A stretch of DNA of 64,000 bases from Syntrophus sp963665935 (GCA_963665935.1 OY762510.1:930001-994000), one strand, 5' to 3'; positions 9,052 to 16,692 are shown, counted from the stretch's first letter. Notes: a model not told the origin generated them from the sequence alone. Numbers and translations are program-made.

Positions 9052-10522
9052 TTCGTTGTGCCCAGCTGAACGGTCATGTTAGTTCACGCGCTCTTGGCTT
9101 CAGTTCTTAATCGACCTCTGGAATGTAATGACGTATGTTATTATTTGTTCTTGACTATCATATTGCTTGCGGAACCAGATTGTAACCCAACGATTTAGCT
9201 TGCTTTCGCAAGTGAGATATTTTCTGTGATTTGTTTCTCTGGGCCAGATAATCCTCTCCGAGATCCCGAAACTCAGCGCCATTCTTGATGACATGATAAA
9301 TTCCGAGCAAGATCCTGTGGGCAATAGCCACAATCGCTTTCTTGGCTCCACGGCGGGCTTTGAGTCGGTAGTATTTATCTTTGAAGTAGGACTTTTTCTT
9401 CTTGATGGCCGCCCACGCCACCTCGATTAAGATGGTTTTCAGATGATGCTTTCTCACAGGACTTTTGCCGCTCTTTCTCTTCCCGGCGCTTTCATTATTG
9501 CCGGGGCATAATCCAGCCCAAGATACAAGGGCCTCTCCTGTGGAGAACTCTTTCAGATCGGGACCCAGCTCAGCCAAAATCTCACGAGAAGAAACATCGG
9601 CGATGCCCGCAGCCTTCTTCATCCGATTCAACAACGCATTTTGATCCGTCATCAGATGTCGGATCTGTTCATCAAACAGGGATATCTCCGCCTCAAGCAG
9701 GTCAATTGTATTCAGAAGCCGCTTCAAGAGAAACCGATGATGATCCGAAAAAAATCCCTGTATGGATCGATATAACTCTTCTTCCTTGCCTTTAAGTTTG
9801 CCTCGGACGCAACACTTGATATCCGCCAATGTCAATGACGCTCGATCAGAAACAAGTAAATTCATCAGATTTCGCCCCGTTACCCCAAATAGATCCGATA
9901 CCACCGAATCGATCTTGATATTGGCCGACTCAAAAAGCTTGTGTGTCCGTTTCCGGTAATCTCCTACCGTATGGACGTACTTCTTCCGCAATCTCGTCAG
10001 ATCCCGCCACTCCCTCACCTCCTTGGGGGGGATGAAGCTGCTTCGCAGAAGACCATGACGCAATAAACCAGCAAGCCACTTGCTGTCACCGATATCCGTC
10101 TTTCGACCGGGAACGTTCTTGATGTCACGAGCATTAACCAAGACAACCTGAAGCGCATCCTCCAAAACATTATGCACCGGCCGCCAATATATTCCCGTAC
10201 TCTCCATGGCCACAACGGGGCATTCATGATCAAGCAGCCATGACCGCAGTCGCATCAAATCGTCTGTGAAAGTCCCAAATACCTTGATGTCATATTGATC
10301 GGTTCCATCTTTGTCCACATAAATAACGCAGGCCGATATGCTCTCCTTATGGACATCCAAGCCGCAACAAATGGGGTGCACTGTTCCAATAATTTTGCTA
10401 TCTTCACGCTGAGTCATGGTCTTCCTCCTGATTAAAAGTTTCTGGCGAAATTCTTTGGTCAGTGGATTACCGTGACTCACTCCTGTATCGCAACAGCAAT
10501 ATTTTCATCCTTCGTTGTGCCC
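9052..10522 (-). mobile_element. IS110-family insertion sequence
   Basis: The element carries a single DEDD transposase gene. A 12-base direct repeat TTCGTTGTGCCC occurs at 9052-9063 and again at 10511-10522, flanking the gene and about 95-100 bases of non-coding DNA on each side. IS110 elements lack long terminal inverted repeats and insert by a bridge-RNA-guided route, so short direct repeats at the ends fit, but the exact ends are inferred. Both non-coding ends are short for a roughly 180-nucleotide bridge RNA. The element lies between the chemoreceptor gene and a DUF3343 relic. Confidence 0.7.
9158..10417 (-). CDS. IS110-family DEDD transposase
   Basis: A 419-residue transposase with the N-terminal RuvC-like DEDD domain (GLDVHKESISACV near residue 18; AMESTGIYW, second acid) and the C-terminal Transposase_20 domain (AAGIADVSSREILAELG; WAGLCPGNNESAGKRKSG with candidate serine nucleophiles). 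The gene appears intact. The start at 10417 is chosen because AGGAGG lies 6 bases upstream; an upstream in-frame extension to 10480 has no such site. It recombines DNA with a guide RNA made from the element's own non-coding end. Confidence 0.93.
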   Translation of the reverse strand: MTQREDSKIIGTVHPICCGLDVHKESISACVIYVDKDGTDQYDIKVFGTFTDDLMRLRSWLLDHECPVVAMESTGIYWRPVHNVLEDALQVVLVNARDIKNVPGRKTDIGDSKWLAGLLRHGLLRSSFIPPKEVREWRDLTRLRKKYVHTVGDYRKRTHKLFESANIKIDSVVSDLFGVTGRNLMNLLVSDRASLTLADIKCCVRGKLKGKEEELYRSIQGFFSDHHRFLLKRLLNTIDLLEAEISLFDEQIRHLMTDQNALLNRMKKAAGIADVSSREILAELGPDLKEFSTGEALVSWAGLCPGNNESAGKRKSGKSPVRKHHLKTILIEVAWAAIKKKKSYFKDKYYRLKARRGAKKAIVAIAHRILLGIYHVIKNGAEFRDLGEDYLAQRNKSQKISHLRKQAKSLGYNLVPQAI

Positions 10523-10785
10523 GTGCCGGGCATGGTGGTTCGTTGGAGATTTGATTCAGGTTCGTTGGAGATTTGATTCAGGTTGTCGGCGGGACAACTT
10601 TACCATCTTCGCCCGAATCAGAAAGACGTAGCTGGTCAGGACTACCTCTAAAAAGCGGAACGAAGAAGGTCCTGCAGCCCCTTCCCCGGAAAAAATCGCT
10701 ATCGGCACCAGGGAAAACACACTCCGTCTCGCCAGAGGAAATCATCCCGATGGGAGAGGGTGAATTCAAAGATTTTTAATTTTGA
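10523..10785. other. Non-coding stretch with tandem repeat, right of the IS110 element
   Basis: Apart from the 22-base tandem duplication at 10537-10580, this stretch holds only a 68-codon reading frame (10573-10779) with no family resemblance. Its start lies inside the repeat. I do not call it a gene. It may be debris of the locus that also left the DUF3343 relic immediately to the right. Confidence 0.35.
10537..10580. repeat. Exact 22-bp tandem duplication
   Basis: Two perfect head-to-tail copies of a 22-base unit beginning GGTTCGTTGGAG and ending TTTGATTCA, at 10537-10558 and 10559-10580, just outside the right end of the IS110 element. Only two copies without spacers exist, so this is not a CRISPR. 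Slippage or an insertion/excision event beside the IS would explain it. Confidence 0.85.
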
Positions 10786-10875
10786 TGCAGCCTCCGGGCC
10801 CTATCGGATCAGCAGGAAACAGTGATCGGAATGCTGCAGGGGGCAGCAGACAGGGAAAGTGTGGTGTTGCTGTAG
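10786..10875 (+). pseudogene. C-terminal relic of a DUF3343 gene
   Basis: One frame reads LRALSDQQETVIGMLQ and ends VVLL then TAG. This aligns with the end of the intact DUF3343 protein encoded at 6979-7245 (LRIAVDQQETVVEMLQ, ending MVML). The first two thirds of the gene, including the DCGVC cysteines, are missing. The relic lies about 3.5 kb right of the intact copy, with the chemoreceptor and IS110 between them. It suggests a former second copy of the locus that was deleted or rearranged near the insertion sequence. Confidence 0.75.
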
Positions 10876-10903
10876 ATTCGGATTGGATTTGATGTTGGCC
10901 GGA

Positions 10904-11629
10904 TCATGCAGCCAACTGGTAAAAGACAACAATCGGAACGGCCTCTTTGTTCGGAAGTTTCTCCGGTTTTCCCCGAAAGGAAGAATTCGGGTGCACTATC
11001 CGCTGCATCGTACTAAGGTGAGGATAGATGGCATTGCTCGATATGCCGATGGGGCAGGATTCCAGGCAGGTGAGGCAGCCTGTTTTCTTTTCCGCCGCGA
11101 CGGCCCTGTTTCCGCCGAAACGGATATCGAACCCCTTCCCCGCCGAATCATAAAAGATCTCGTTAAGGCCGACCGGCGCCGGTAGGCCCGGCCATTGGGC
11201 AGACAGGATCAGGCGATCCCCGCCGACAAATTTGCCGTACCCATCGAGGGGAAGATTGTTCCCGGCCCTGGCTCCGATGCGGACCAGGGCGTCATGGAAG
11301 GCCACGGGTTCCGCAGAAGACACCAGGATAAACTTGTCGGCAAGCTTCCCACCTGAATAACCGATCCCCCAGTGAGAAGTCGTCTCAGTAAGGTGGCGCA
11401 GCTGAAGTTTCGTGTACAGTTTAACGATGTGTTTTGCCGTGTCCATCATGACGGGGTTGCCGGGCGTCGGCCAGTCCAAGCCCCAGTCTCTTCCCCCGGA
11501 AGAGACTGGGGCTGCCTCAAGGAACCCCTGCGGTCCGAGAAGGACAGCCCCACTGGCGATCAGCAGAGAACGAAGAAATGCACGCCGGGAGAATTCCGGC
11601 AATGGGACAGTTGGGATTCGTTCTCTCAT
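10904..11629 (-). CDS. Tat-exported YdjY-like protein with CxxCxxxC motif
   Basis: A 241-residue protein with a twin-arginine signal (SRRAFLRSLLIASGA, residues 14-28). The mature part resembles YdjY-domain proteins: a segment with DKFILVSSAEPVAFHDALVRIGA, a later block FDIRFGGN, and the ending GCLTCLESCPIGISSNAIYP, a C-x2-C-x3-C-P motif suited to metal or Fe-S binding. The Tat route implies folding before export. It lies 36 bases upstream, in the sense of coordinates, of a rhodanese gene in the same direction, so it is probably the distal gene of a MauE-rhodanese-YdjY operon. The function of the family is not established. Confidence 0.72.
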   Translation of the reverse strand: MRERIPTVPLPEFSRRAFLRSLLIASGAVLLGPQGFLEAAPVSSGGRDWGLDWPTPGNPVMMDTAKHIVKLYTKLQLRHLTETTSHWGIGYSGGKLADKFILVSSAEPVAFHDALVRIGARAGNNLPLDGYGKFVGGDRLILSAQWPGLPAPVGLNEIFYDSAGKGFDIRFGGNRAVAAEKKTGCLTCLESCPIGISSNAIYPHLSTMQRIVHPNSSFRGKPEKLPNKEAVPIVVFYQLAA

Positions 11630-11665
11630 ATCGGTTTAACTCCCTGGGAACTTGGGGACATTATC

Positions 11666-12178
11666 TTATTTGACACTTTCCACAGGATAGCCCGCCTCAT
11701 CCCAGGCTTTGATTCCTCCGGGATGACGGTAAACATTCTTGTAGCCAAGCTTCACGGCCCACATGGCGCCGTTGTGGCTCCGGGTGCATTTTACAAAGCC
11801 GCAGTAGAAAACGACCAGGCGATTCTTATCCGGCCCCAGGAGCTTTTCCAGGGCGGCCTTCTTGCCGTCATCCAGGCTGGTCATCTCCGGAATGGGGAAT
11901 TCCATCTGCACCGCTCCCGGGACATGCTGTTTCTTGTAACTTGCCTCATAAGGCATGGTATCGACGATCAGCATCGGGGTCTTTTTATCCATCCAGGTTT
12001 TCAGTTCTTCCGTGGTGACGAGCTTGTAATTTCCCCGGTCCACTTCCCGGGCCAGGGTGACGGCGCTCTTTTCCGTCTCCAGTTCCTTCGTTCCCCAGGC
12101 CGCCAGGGCGTTACCCGTAATCCCAAGCAAAAAGACAGCGAGGGTTGCCAGAATCCACAAACTTCTCTTCTTGAACAT
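11666..12178 (-). CDS. Exported rhodanese-like protein
   Basis: A 170-residue single-domain rhodanese with a signal peptide (about residues 1-26, ending NALAAW). The active-site loop is YCGFVKCTRS, with the first cysteine in the usual catalytic position after the VVFY strand. The substrate-side motifs HVPGAVQMEFP and GGIKAWDEAGYPVE are typical. It would handle persulfide sulfur in the periplasm. It sits 19 bases after the MauE-like gene and before the Tat YdjY-like gene. Specificity (thiosulfate, sulfide or selenium) cannot be read from the sequence. Confidence 0.88.
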   Translation of the reverse strand: MFKKRSLWILATLAVFLLGITGNALAAWGTKELETEKSAVTLAREVDRGNYKLVTTEELKTWMDKKTPMLIVDTMPYEASYKKQHVPGAVQMEFPIPEMTSLDDGKKAALEKLLGPDKNRLVVFYCGFVKCTRSHNGAMWAVKLGYKNVYRHPGGIKAWDEAGYPVESVK

Positions 12179-12197
12179 CTTTCTTCTCCTTTACAAT

Positions 12198-12683
12198 TTA
12201 TTTTTTATCTGTCGGCCCTGTTTGCGGGGCTTTTTCTTTCTTGAGACGCATCCAGCGGGAAAGGTAGAGATAGGGGATCACGATGCCCGCCATTGCCAGG
12301 TCCCGATAGAAAGCGAGCCGTAAACCTGCTTGCTTGTCCAACTCCTCGGCCCCGAAGCATCCGCAGTCCACGTCCAGATTCTGGAGGATGCCGTAGCCCA
12401 GGACCGCCAGAAAAAGGAAAAAAAGCCCGGCAATCGTTGCGAGACTTCCCCGAAGGTCAAAGACGAGGGCGAGGCCGGCCAGGAGTTCCACAATGGGCAG
12501 ACCGATGGCCACAATCGGCAACAAGAGTTCCGGAACGAGATCATAGGCGGAGAGGGTGCGGGCGAAGGCATGGGGATCGAGGAGCTTGACGACGCCGCCA
12601 TAGACGAACAGGGCCGCAAGGGCAAGGCGGACTCCCCGGTAGAGCCAAAGGGAGGAAAGCAGCCTGACGATGCTATTCCACAA
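12198..12683 (-). CDS. MauE/DoxX-like membrane protein
   Basis: A 161-residue protein with four predicted membrane helices, beginning with ALAALFVYGGVVKLLDPHAFA, the signature of the DoxX/MauE superfamily (PF07291). A DVDCGCFG motif lies in the loop before helix 4, as in MauE proteins linked to disulfide handling. MauE is needed for disulfide formation in methylamine dehydrogenase; here the co-directional neighbours are a rhodanese and a Cys-rich Tat protein, so a role in periplasmic thiol redox or sulfur relay is plausible but inferred. Confidence 0.8.
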   Translation of the reverse strand: MWNSIVRLLSSLWLYRGVRLALAALFVYGGVVKLLDPHAFARTLSAYDLVPELLLPIVAIGLPIVELLAGLALVFDLRGSLATIAGLFFLFLAVLGYGILQNLDVDCGCFGAEELDKQAGLRLAFYRDLAMAGIVIPYLYLSRWMRLKKEKAPQTGPTDKK

Positions 12684-12898
12684 TTTCGAACTTGCTCCTT
12701 CTTTTTCCCACGTATTATTTGTTCCGGATTTCGGAAGCGTGGCAACCTATACGAAATTAAAGGAAATGCGTCAAATCACTATATTGAATAGTTCACGGCC
12801 TAGCATAACCGCAGGGCATGGATCGGCAAGGTGTGGCGGAAAGCGACACCGATACAATCCTCAGGCTTTGAAAGGAGAAGAAGGGGAAGGAGTTTCTT

Positions 12899-13624
12899 TT
12901 ACCGATCAGGTAGAGGCACAGTTCGTGAGGAGGGATAAAATTTGAGGAGTTTTTCCGGAGGGACGCCCAGAAGAAAGAGCAGGACAAGGCACCAGTTTCT
13001 CAGGGTGCAATAGAGGACTCCTTCCTCTTCCCAGCGGCGGGCGGAGGTGACGACAGGATCGTCCAGAATGACGATGCGGCCTTTCCGCCTGCTTATGCGG
13101 CGCATGAGATCCAGGTCCTCCATGATGGGCACACTCCGGAATCCCCCCAGAGACTGAAAAGCCGCCTTCCGAAGGAAGATCCCCTGATCTCCGTAAGGAA
13201 GCCCCAAATACCTGGATCGATAAGAGACGAATTTTTCGATAACCCGGAAAGGACGCCGTGGAGAATCGATGGCCAGCCGAAAGGCCCCCCCGATTATCTG
13301 CCGGTCTTTCATGGCCGCGGCGATCTTGACGAAGGCCCCTGCAGGCAGGCGGGCGTCCGCATGGAGAAAAAGGAGGATCTCACCTTTGGCAAGGGATGCC
13401 CCCCGATTGAGCTGAATCCCTCGCCCCTTTTCCGACAGAACCGCCTGAACGATACCGTTTCGGGGGTCCCGGATTTCCCGGATTGTATCGCCTGAAGGGT
13501 CCCCGTCCACCACAATAACTTCCATAGCAACTCCTGCCGCTATATCAAGGATGTGCCCAATCGTATCATTGATGAGGGAGGATTCGGAGAAGACGGGAAT
13601 AATGACGGAGAAATCCGGATTCAT
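12899..13624 (-). CDS. TIGR04283-type glycosyltransferase (family 2, rSAM/selenodomain-associated)
   Basis: A 241-residue GT-A glycosyltransferase. The N-terminus SVIIPVFSESSLINDTI, the nucleotide-binding VIVVDGDPSGDT, the stretch EKGRGIQLNRGASLAKGE and the metal-binding LFLHADARL are characteristic of the TIGR04283 'transferase 2' group. Relatives are found with radical-SAM/selenodomain proteins and in arsenosugar biosynthesis. Donor and acceptor are unknown. It is 215 bases from the MauE-like gene, so a separate unit is likely. A C-terminal hydrophobic segment (about 205-225) may anchor it to the membrane. Confidence 0.85.
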   Translation of the reverse strand: MNPDFSVIIPVFSESSLINDTIGHILDIAAGVAMEVIVVDGDPSGDTIREIRDPRNGIVQAVLSEKGRGIQLNRGASLAKGEILLFLHADARLPAGAFVKIAAAMKDRQIIGGAFRLAIDSPRRPFRVIEKFVSYRSRYLGLPYGDQGIFLRKAAFQSLGGFRSVPIMEDLDLMRRISRRKGRIVILDDPVVTSARRWEEEGVLYCTLRNWCLVLLFLLGVPPEKLLKFYPSSRTVPLPDR

Positions 13625-13655
13625 GCGATCCCTTCATAACCAAAGATTTTCCAAA

Positions 13656-13680
13656 GATGCAGAGCCGGCGGCTCTGCATC
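13656..13680 (-). terminator. Perfect hairpin downstream of the OB-fold protein gene
   Basis: GATGCAGAGCCG at 13656-13667 and its exact reverse complement at 13669-13680 are separated by one base. On the minus strand the hairpin is followed by a short T run. It lies 106 bases past the stop of the minus-strand gene ending at 13786 and just before the glycosyltransferase start, so it probably separates the two transcripts. Confidence 0.5.
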
Positions 13681-13785
13681 CTGGTTTCTCTCGGCAGCTG
13701 TCCGTGTCACGGTCTGCCGGTCACTTGTTCGCCGTGCATATAAATAACACGGTTATTCTCAGCTTTGGTTTAAACAGGTGTTGCC

Positions 13786-14244
13786 CTATCGCCTTCTCCA
13801 GCCGCTCCAGGCAGGAAACCCATTCTCATCGCGGAGTTTTAAGAGTTCATCGCCCTTCTTGACCTCAGCGGCAATGATCGCCGGCTTTCCGTCAAAGGTT
13901 GCCCTCGAACCCTTCACCACGATTTTGTCCTTCGGTTTGATTTTTATATCCTGATTTTCAATAAACCAGCCGGGTCCCAGATGAACGGAGAGGGCTTCCT
14001 TTTCCGTTTTCACCGTCATGTGGACACCATAGCTCATGCCCCTCATCGGCGTAATCTTATCAATGCCGATGACCTCTCCGCTGATCGTTTCAACGGTTGC
14101 GGGATTGTACATTCTGCCGTAGGGCGTGCCCATCCCCCAACCGCCACTGCCTTTCCACATCATGCCCCTTTGGGCGAAAGACTCGGAAACAAGGGAAAGA
14201 CAAACAACAAAAATCAGCGCCGCCAAAAATCCAATTTTTTTCAT
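13786..14244 (-). CDS. Small exported OB-fold-like hypothetical protein
   Basis: A 152-residue protein with a clear signal peptide (residues 1-24, ending SFAQ). A Gly/Met-rich segment (RGMMWKGSGGWGMG) is followed by a beta-rich part: ETISGEVIGIDKI, YGVHMTVKTE, HLGPGWFIENQ and KPKDKIVVKGSRATFDGKPAIIAAEV. This resembles the periplasmic OB-fold proteins that often lie beside heavy-metal or redox genes. The ending GWRRR is strongly basic. Function unknown; the Met-rich N-terminus would suit metal contact, but that is speculation. Confidence 0.65.
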   Translation of the reverse strand: MKKIGFLAALIFVVCLSLVSESFAQRGMMWKGSGGWGMGTPYGRMYNPATVETISGEVIGIDKITPMRGMSYGVHMTVKTEKEALSVHLGPGWFIENQDIKIKPKDKIVVKGSRATFDGKPAIIAAEVKKGDELLKLRDENGFPAWSGWRRR

Positions 14245-14331
14245 TTTACCTTCCTCCTTTCTTTTTTGTCCATTTTATCTGCGACTTATGCTCGTGTCAC
14301 GAAAAATCAACACCCAGCAAGTCGATCCCTC

Positions 14332-14862
14332 CTACAGTCCTTTCTTTTCAAACCAGAGAAACAGGGAAATCGTACCCACCCAGAAGAGGGCAATCACGAC
14401 CCAGGGTGAAAGACCGGTCACCTCCGGCAGCCCGATCTTGCCGAAGTTTTTCCAGGCGAGAACCGTGGATTTAAAAAAGGGATAGAGTTCCGCATACAGA
14501 GCGGCCCCGGCAATCATGCCCAGGACGGCAAAAATGGCATGCCAGCGCCCCTCTCCAAGGGCGCCGACGGATGTTCCGGGACAGAACCCCATGACAGCCC
14601 AACCGGCCCCGAACAGGGCGCCTCCCAGCACCACGGCGCCAACATTCATGGCCTTGTGGCTCAAGGTAATGATTCCCGCATCCGAGAGCAGGGCAATCCC
14701 CACCATGCCGACGAGAATGGATGAAAGCATGAACTTCAGGATGGTCATGTCCTTCAGCAGCAGGGCGCCGAGTTGTTTGTCATAACGGAGAACGCGCCCT
14801 TTCTGCAGCAGAAACCCGAAGAGCACCCCCGTGACCAGCCCCAATACCTGTTCCGTACTCAT
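14332..14862 (-). CDS. YeeE/YedE-family sulfur-compound channel, half 2
   Basis: A 176-residue membrane protein of the YeeE/YedE family (PF04143) with about five helices. The family motif MGFCPGTSVGALGEGR contains the conserved pore cysteine. Related TsuA imports thiosulfate through cysteine relays. The start at 14862 overlaps the end of the preceding YeeE gene by four bases, which indicates translational coupling; a longer in-frame reading to 15174 only shadows that gene. Two short genes together would make one full-length channel, as in split YeeE pairs. Confidence 0.88.
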   Translation of the reverse strand: MSTEQVLGLVTGVLFGFLLQKGRVLRYDKQLGALLLKDMTILKFMLSSILVGMVGIALLSDAGIITLSHKAMNVGAVVLGGALFGAGWAVMGFCPGTSVGALGEGRWHAIFAVLGMIAGAALYAELYPFFKSTVLAWKNFGKIGLPEVTGLSPWVVIALFWVGTISLFLWFEKKGL

Positions 14863-15413
14863 AACGGCCTCCTTCCATAGACAATCGCGGCAACGAGAAC
14901 GCCTACGCCGAAGAACATCGCCAACGCCACAAAGGCGCTGACCGACAGCTGCATCATGCCGCTGAGCCCATGGCCGCTGGGACAGCCGTCCGCCATCCGG
15001 GCGCCCACCATGGCGACCACACCTCCCCAAAAGGCCCCGGCGGCCCGCTTCCCGACCGACGGACCAAACCGCTTTTCCCAGATTGGGGGAACCGCCTCCA
15101 GCTTGAAGCTCTTGTCCGAAAGGGAAGAAATCAGCGCCCCCAGGAAAACGCCGCAAACCAGCATGAACTGCCAATCAACGCGAACCTTTTCCTTGGTGAA
15201 GTACTCGTTCAACGACACATGCTCTCCGGCAACGGTTCGCTCAAGAAGGCCGGCCGCCCGGACAAATGTCGTCGATGCCCCCAGATAGGTTGATTTCCCG
15301 AGCAGTTCGGTTGTCGCCCACACGGAGACAATGGCCAGAATTCCCACAAGAGCCCCGGCAAGGTAAGGGCTCCACCCCCCATCCGCTGTTTTCGTTTTCA
15401 TCTTCCTTTTCAT
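14859..15413 (-). CDS. YeeE/YedE-family sulfur-compound channel, half 1
   Basis: A protein of about 184 residues with a Lys-rich N-terminus, a first helix at AGALVGILAIVSVWA, a periplasmic loop, then WQFMLVCGVFLGALIS and the conserved ADGCPSGHGLSGM motif with the pore cysteine. The ATG at 15413 lies 6 bases from AGGAAGGAG and is preferred; the ATG at 15419 directly abuts that site. It pairs with the overlapping second half. A CsoR-family repressor and a truncated Tat ferredoxin precede it, suggesting a regulated sulfur-uptake unit. Confidence 0.87.
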   Translation of the reverse strand: MKRKMKTKTADGGWSPYLAGALVGILAIVSVWATTELLGKSTYLGASTTFVRAAGLLERTVAGEHVSLNEYFTKEKVRVDWQFMLVCGVFLGALISSLSDKSFKLEAVPPIWEKRFGPSVGKRAAGAFWGGVVAMVGARMADGCPSGHGLSGMMQLSVSAFVALAMFFGVGVLVAAIVYGRRPL

Positions 15414-15512
15414 CTTCATCTCCTTCCTGCTCCATGGATCTTTTCCTTCTGTTTGATCATTGAAAGATCCGGTCCGAGTATTTCACCTACCACGCGGCTG
15501 GCTGGACCTGGA

Positions 15513-15794
15513 TCATAGTGGCGACAACGAAATTTTTCGCGGCCAGGGGACGGGGATGGGATCGGCAATGGCGGGGATGGTGTTCCTGTTGATCTCCTTG
15601 CAGGCGGCCACGCAGGCCGGCATCTCGCGATCCGCACAGCCGTCGCAGAGGGTGAGATCGATCAGAGTCGCCACTTTTTCCTTCCCCTCCACACGGGCCG
15701 CCTGCGGCAGACTCAAGCCCGAAATCGCCAAAGCCCCTGTCGATACCTTCAGGAAGGAACGGCGGCTGATCTTCGGTATCTTTTCCTCTTCCAT
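15513..15794 (-). pseudogene. Truncated Tat-exported 4Fe-4S ferredoxin-like protein
   Basis: A 93-residue product with a twin-arginine signal (SRRSFLKVSTGALAISGL) and one cysteine cluster LCDGC-x6-C-x3-C (ending ACVAACKEIN), as at the start of DMSO-reductase or HmcB-type four-cluster ferredoxin subunits. Those proteins usually have 200 or more residues and several further cysteine clusters; this one stops after PIPVPWPRK. The downstream 100 bases are open in another frame but contain no cysteine clusters, so I read it as a truncated remnant. A functional one-cluster protein cannot be excluded. Confidence 0.65.
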
Positions 15795-15807
15795 TGTTCT
15801 CTCCCTG

Positions 15808-16074
15808 CTACGCCATGCGGATATACCGGGCTAAGGCTTTCTGGAACTCTTCCATTGCGTTGTCGCTTTCCTTAGAGGAGGCTTCATGAATACATTGCTG
15901 CAGATGGTTTTGGACCATCGCGTTCCCTGTATTCTTTATGGCCGCAATCACAGCGGAAATCTGCGTTAGAATATCCACACAGGGCGCTTCGTTTTCCACC
16001 ATCCGCTGAAGCCCCCGAACCTGCCCTTCGATCCGCCGCAGACGGTCCAGAATTTTCTTTCTTTCAGCATTCAT
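15808..16074 (-). CDS. CsoR/FrmR-family metal- or persulfide-responsive repressor
   Basis: An 88-residue all-helical repressor (DUF156). ILDRLRRIEGQVRGLQRM is the family DNA-contact region. The sensing positions hold Cys in NEAPCVDIL and His and Cys spaced H-x3-C in NHLQQC, the C-H-C pattern of Cu(I)-sensing CsoR; persulfide sensors of the CstR type usually lack the His. An upstream in-frame extension to 16131 runs through the operator and is rejected. It is the first gene of a run with a Tat ferredoxin remnant and two YeeE channels, which it probably controls. Confidence 0.9.
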   Translation of the reverse strand: MNAERKKILDRLRRIEGQVRGLQRMVENEAPCVDILTQISAVIAAIKNTGNAMVQNHLQQCIHEASSKESDNAMEEFQKALARYIRMA

Positions 16075-16075
16075 A

Positions 16076-16096
16076 ATATACCCCCTATGGGTATAT
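16076..16096 (-). promoter_or_regulatory. CsoR-type operator
   Basis: An inverted repeat ATATACCC-N5-GGGTATAT sits immediately before the repressor start codon at 16074. It matches the G/C-tract palindromes (TACCC...GGGTA) that CsoR and CstR bind. It also contains the GGGGG that would serve as ribosome-binding site, so repressor binding would block transcription and the site overlaps the translation start region. Confidence 0.8.
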
Positions 16097-16215
16097 TTAG
16101 GTTTTCCCTTCCTGGATGTCAAGAGCCACAAAGTAATTTTAAAAAAAGAGGGTTTTAAGGCATGAATAAACCGGCATCATCTACCGGGAAGATATTCCGG
16201 TATCATAACAAAGAG

Positions 16216-16229
16216 TTGCAATTACGCAT
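16216..16229 (+). promoter_or_regulatory. Candidate upstream activator site (TTGCAATTACGCAT)
   Basis: TTGCAATTACGCAT lies about 135 bases upstream of the sigma54-like promoter at 16349 and resembles the TTGCATTATCGC motifs found upstream of other metallocluster genes in this window. The rest of 16075-16422 holds no gene. Evidence is pattern similarity only. Confidence 0.4.
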
Positions 16230-16348
16230 CTGTTCCCAATCGGTTTGGTAGCATATAAGCAACGGTATGCCCTCAACTTTCCTACCATGAAAATATAAAT
16301 ACCAAATGTTAACAGATACTTGTCAGTATTTATTTAATTATTTACCAA

Positions 16349-16364
16349 TGGCACAGAGAATGCC
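16349..16364 (+). promoter_or_regulatory. Sigma54-type -24/-12 promoter
   Basis: TGGCACAGAGAATGCC has GG (16350-16351) and GC (16362-16363) separated by exactly ten bases, as in sigma54 promoters (TGGCAC-N5-TTGC). It lies 59 bases before the zinc-ribbon gene at 16423. Confidence 0.6.
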
Positions 16365-16422
16365 ATTCATATCAGCTAGAGAGCGTGTAGGAATTCGGAA
16401 GATAAAGAGGGAGGGCTTCATC

Positions 16423-16641
16423 ATGCCAAGAGGAGATGGGACAGGCCCCATGGGAGTGGGTGGCGGACAAGGACGAGGCCGTGGCAGCCGGGGACTGGGC
16501 CGAAGAGGCGGACCCCTTGCGGCCGGACCGGGAGGCAAGTGTGTGTGCCCGCAATGCGGCCACAAGGAACCTCATCAAATTGGAATTCCCTGTGTTCAGC
16601 AGAAGTGCCCCAAGTGTGGGACCGCAATGGCCAGAGAATAG
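16423..16641 (+). CDS. Small zinc-ribbon protein (MPRGDGTGP family), copy 1
   Basis: A 72-residue protein. The N-terminus MPRGDGTGPMGVGGGQGRG is the start typical of DUF5320-like small proteins that accompany NifX/Mrp clusters. The C-terminal half carries CVCPQCG and KCPKCG, a four-cysteine zinc ribbon or rubredoxin-like site. The start at 16423 is preceded by GAGGGAGGG; a longer reading upstream runs through the promoter. Probable first gene of the metal cluster ending at 19155. Function unknown. Confidence 0.78.
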   Translation: MPRGDGTGPMGVGGGQGRGRGSRGLGRRGGPLAAGPGGKCVCPQCGHKEPHQIGIPCVQQKCPKCGTAMARE

Positions 16642-16692
16642 TTGTCAATATCAGGAGTAAAAACAAACAATATCAGAAGAGGGAATGCAAAC

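Noticed and set aside
10537..10580. CRISPR-like repeat
   Set aside because: Only two directly adjacent copies, no spacers and no cas genes.
10573..10779. 68-codon open frame right of the IS110 element
   Set aside because: It starts within the tandem repeat, lacks a ribosome-binding site and resembles no family.
11372..12244. Plus-strand 290-codon frame across the Tat and rhodanese genes
   Set aside because: It spans two well-supported minus-strand genes and has no recognisable motif.
14863..15174. Longer N-terminus for the second YeeE gene
   Set aside because: The extension is an out-of-frame reading of the first YeeE gene; the coupled ATG at 14862 fits the family start.
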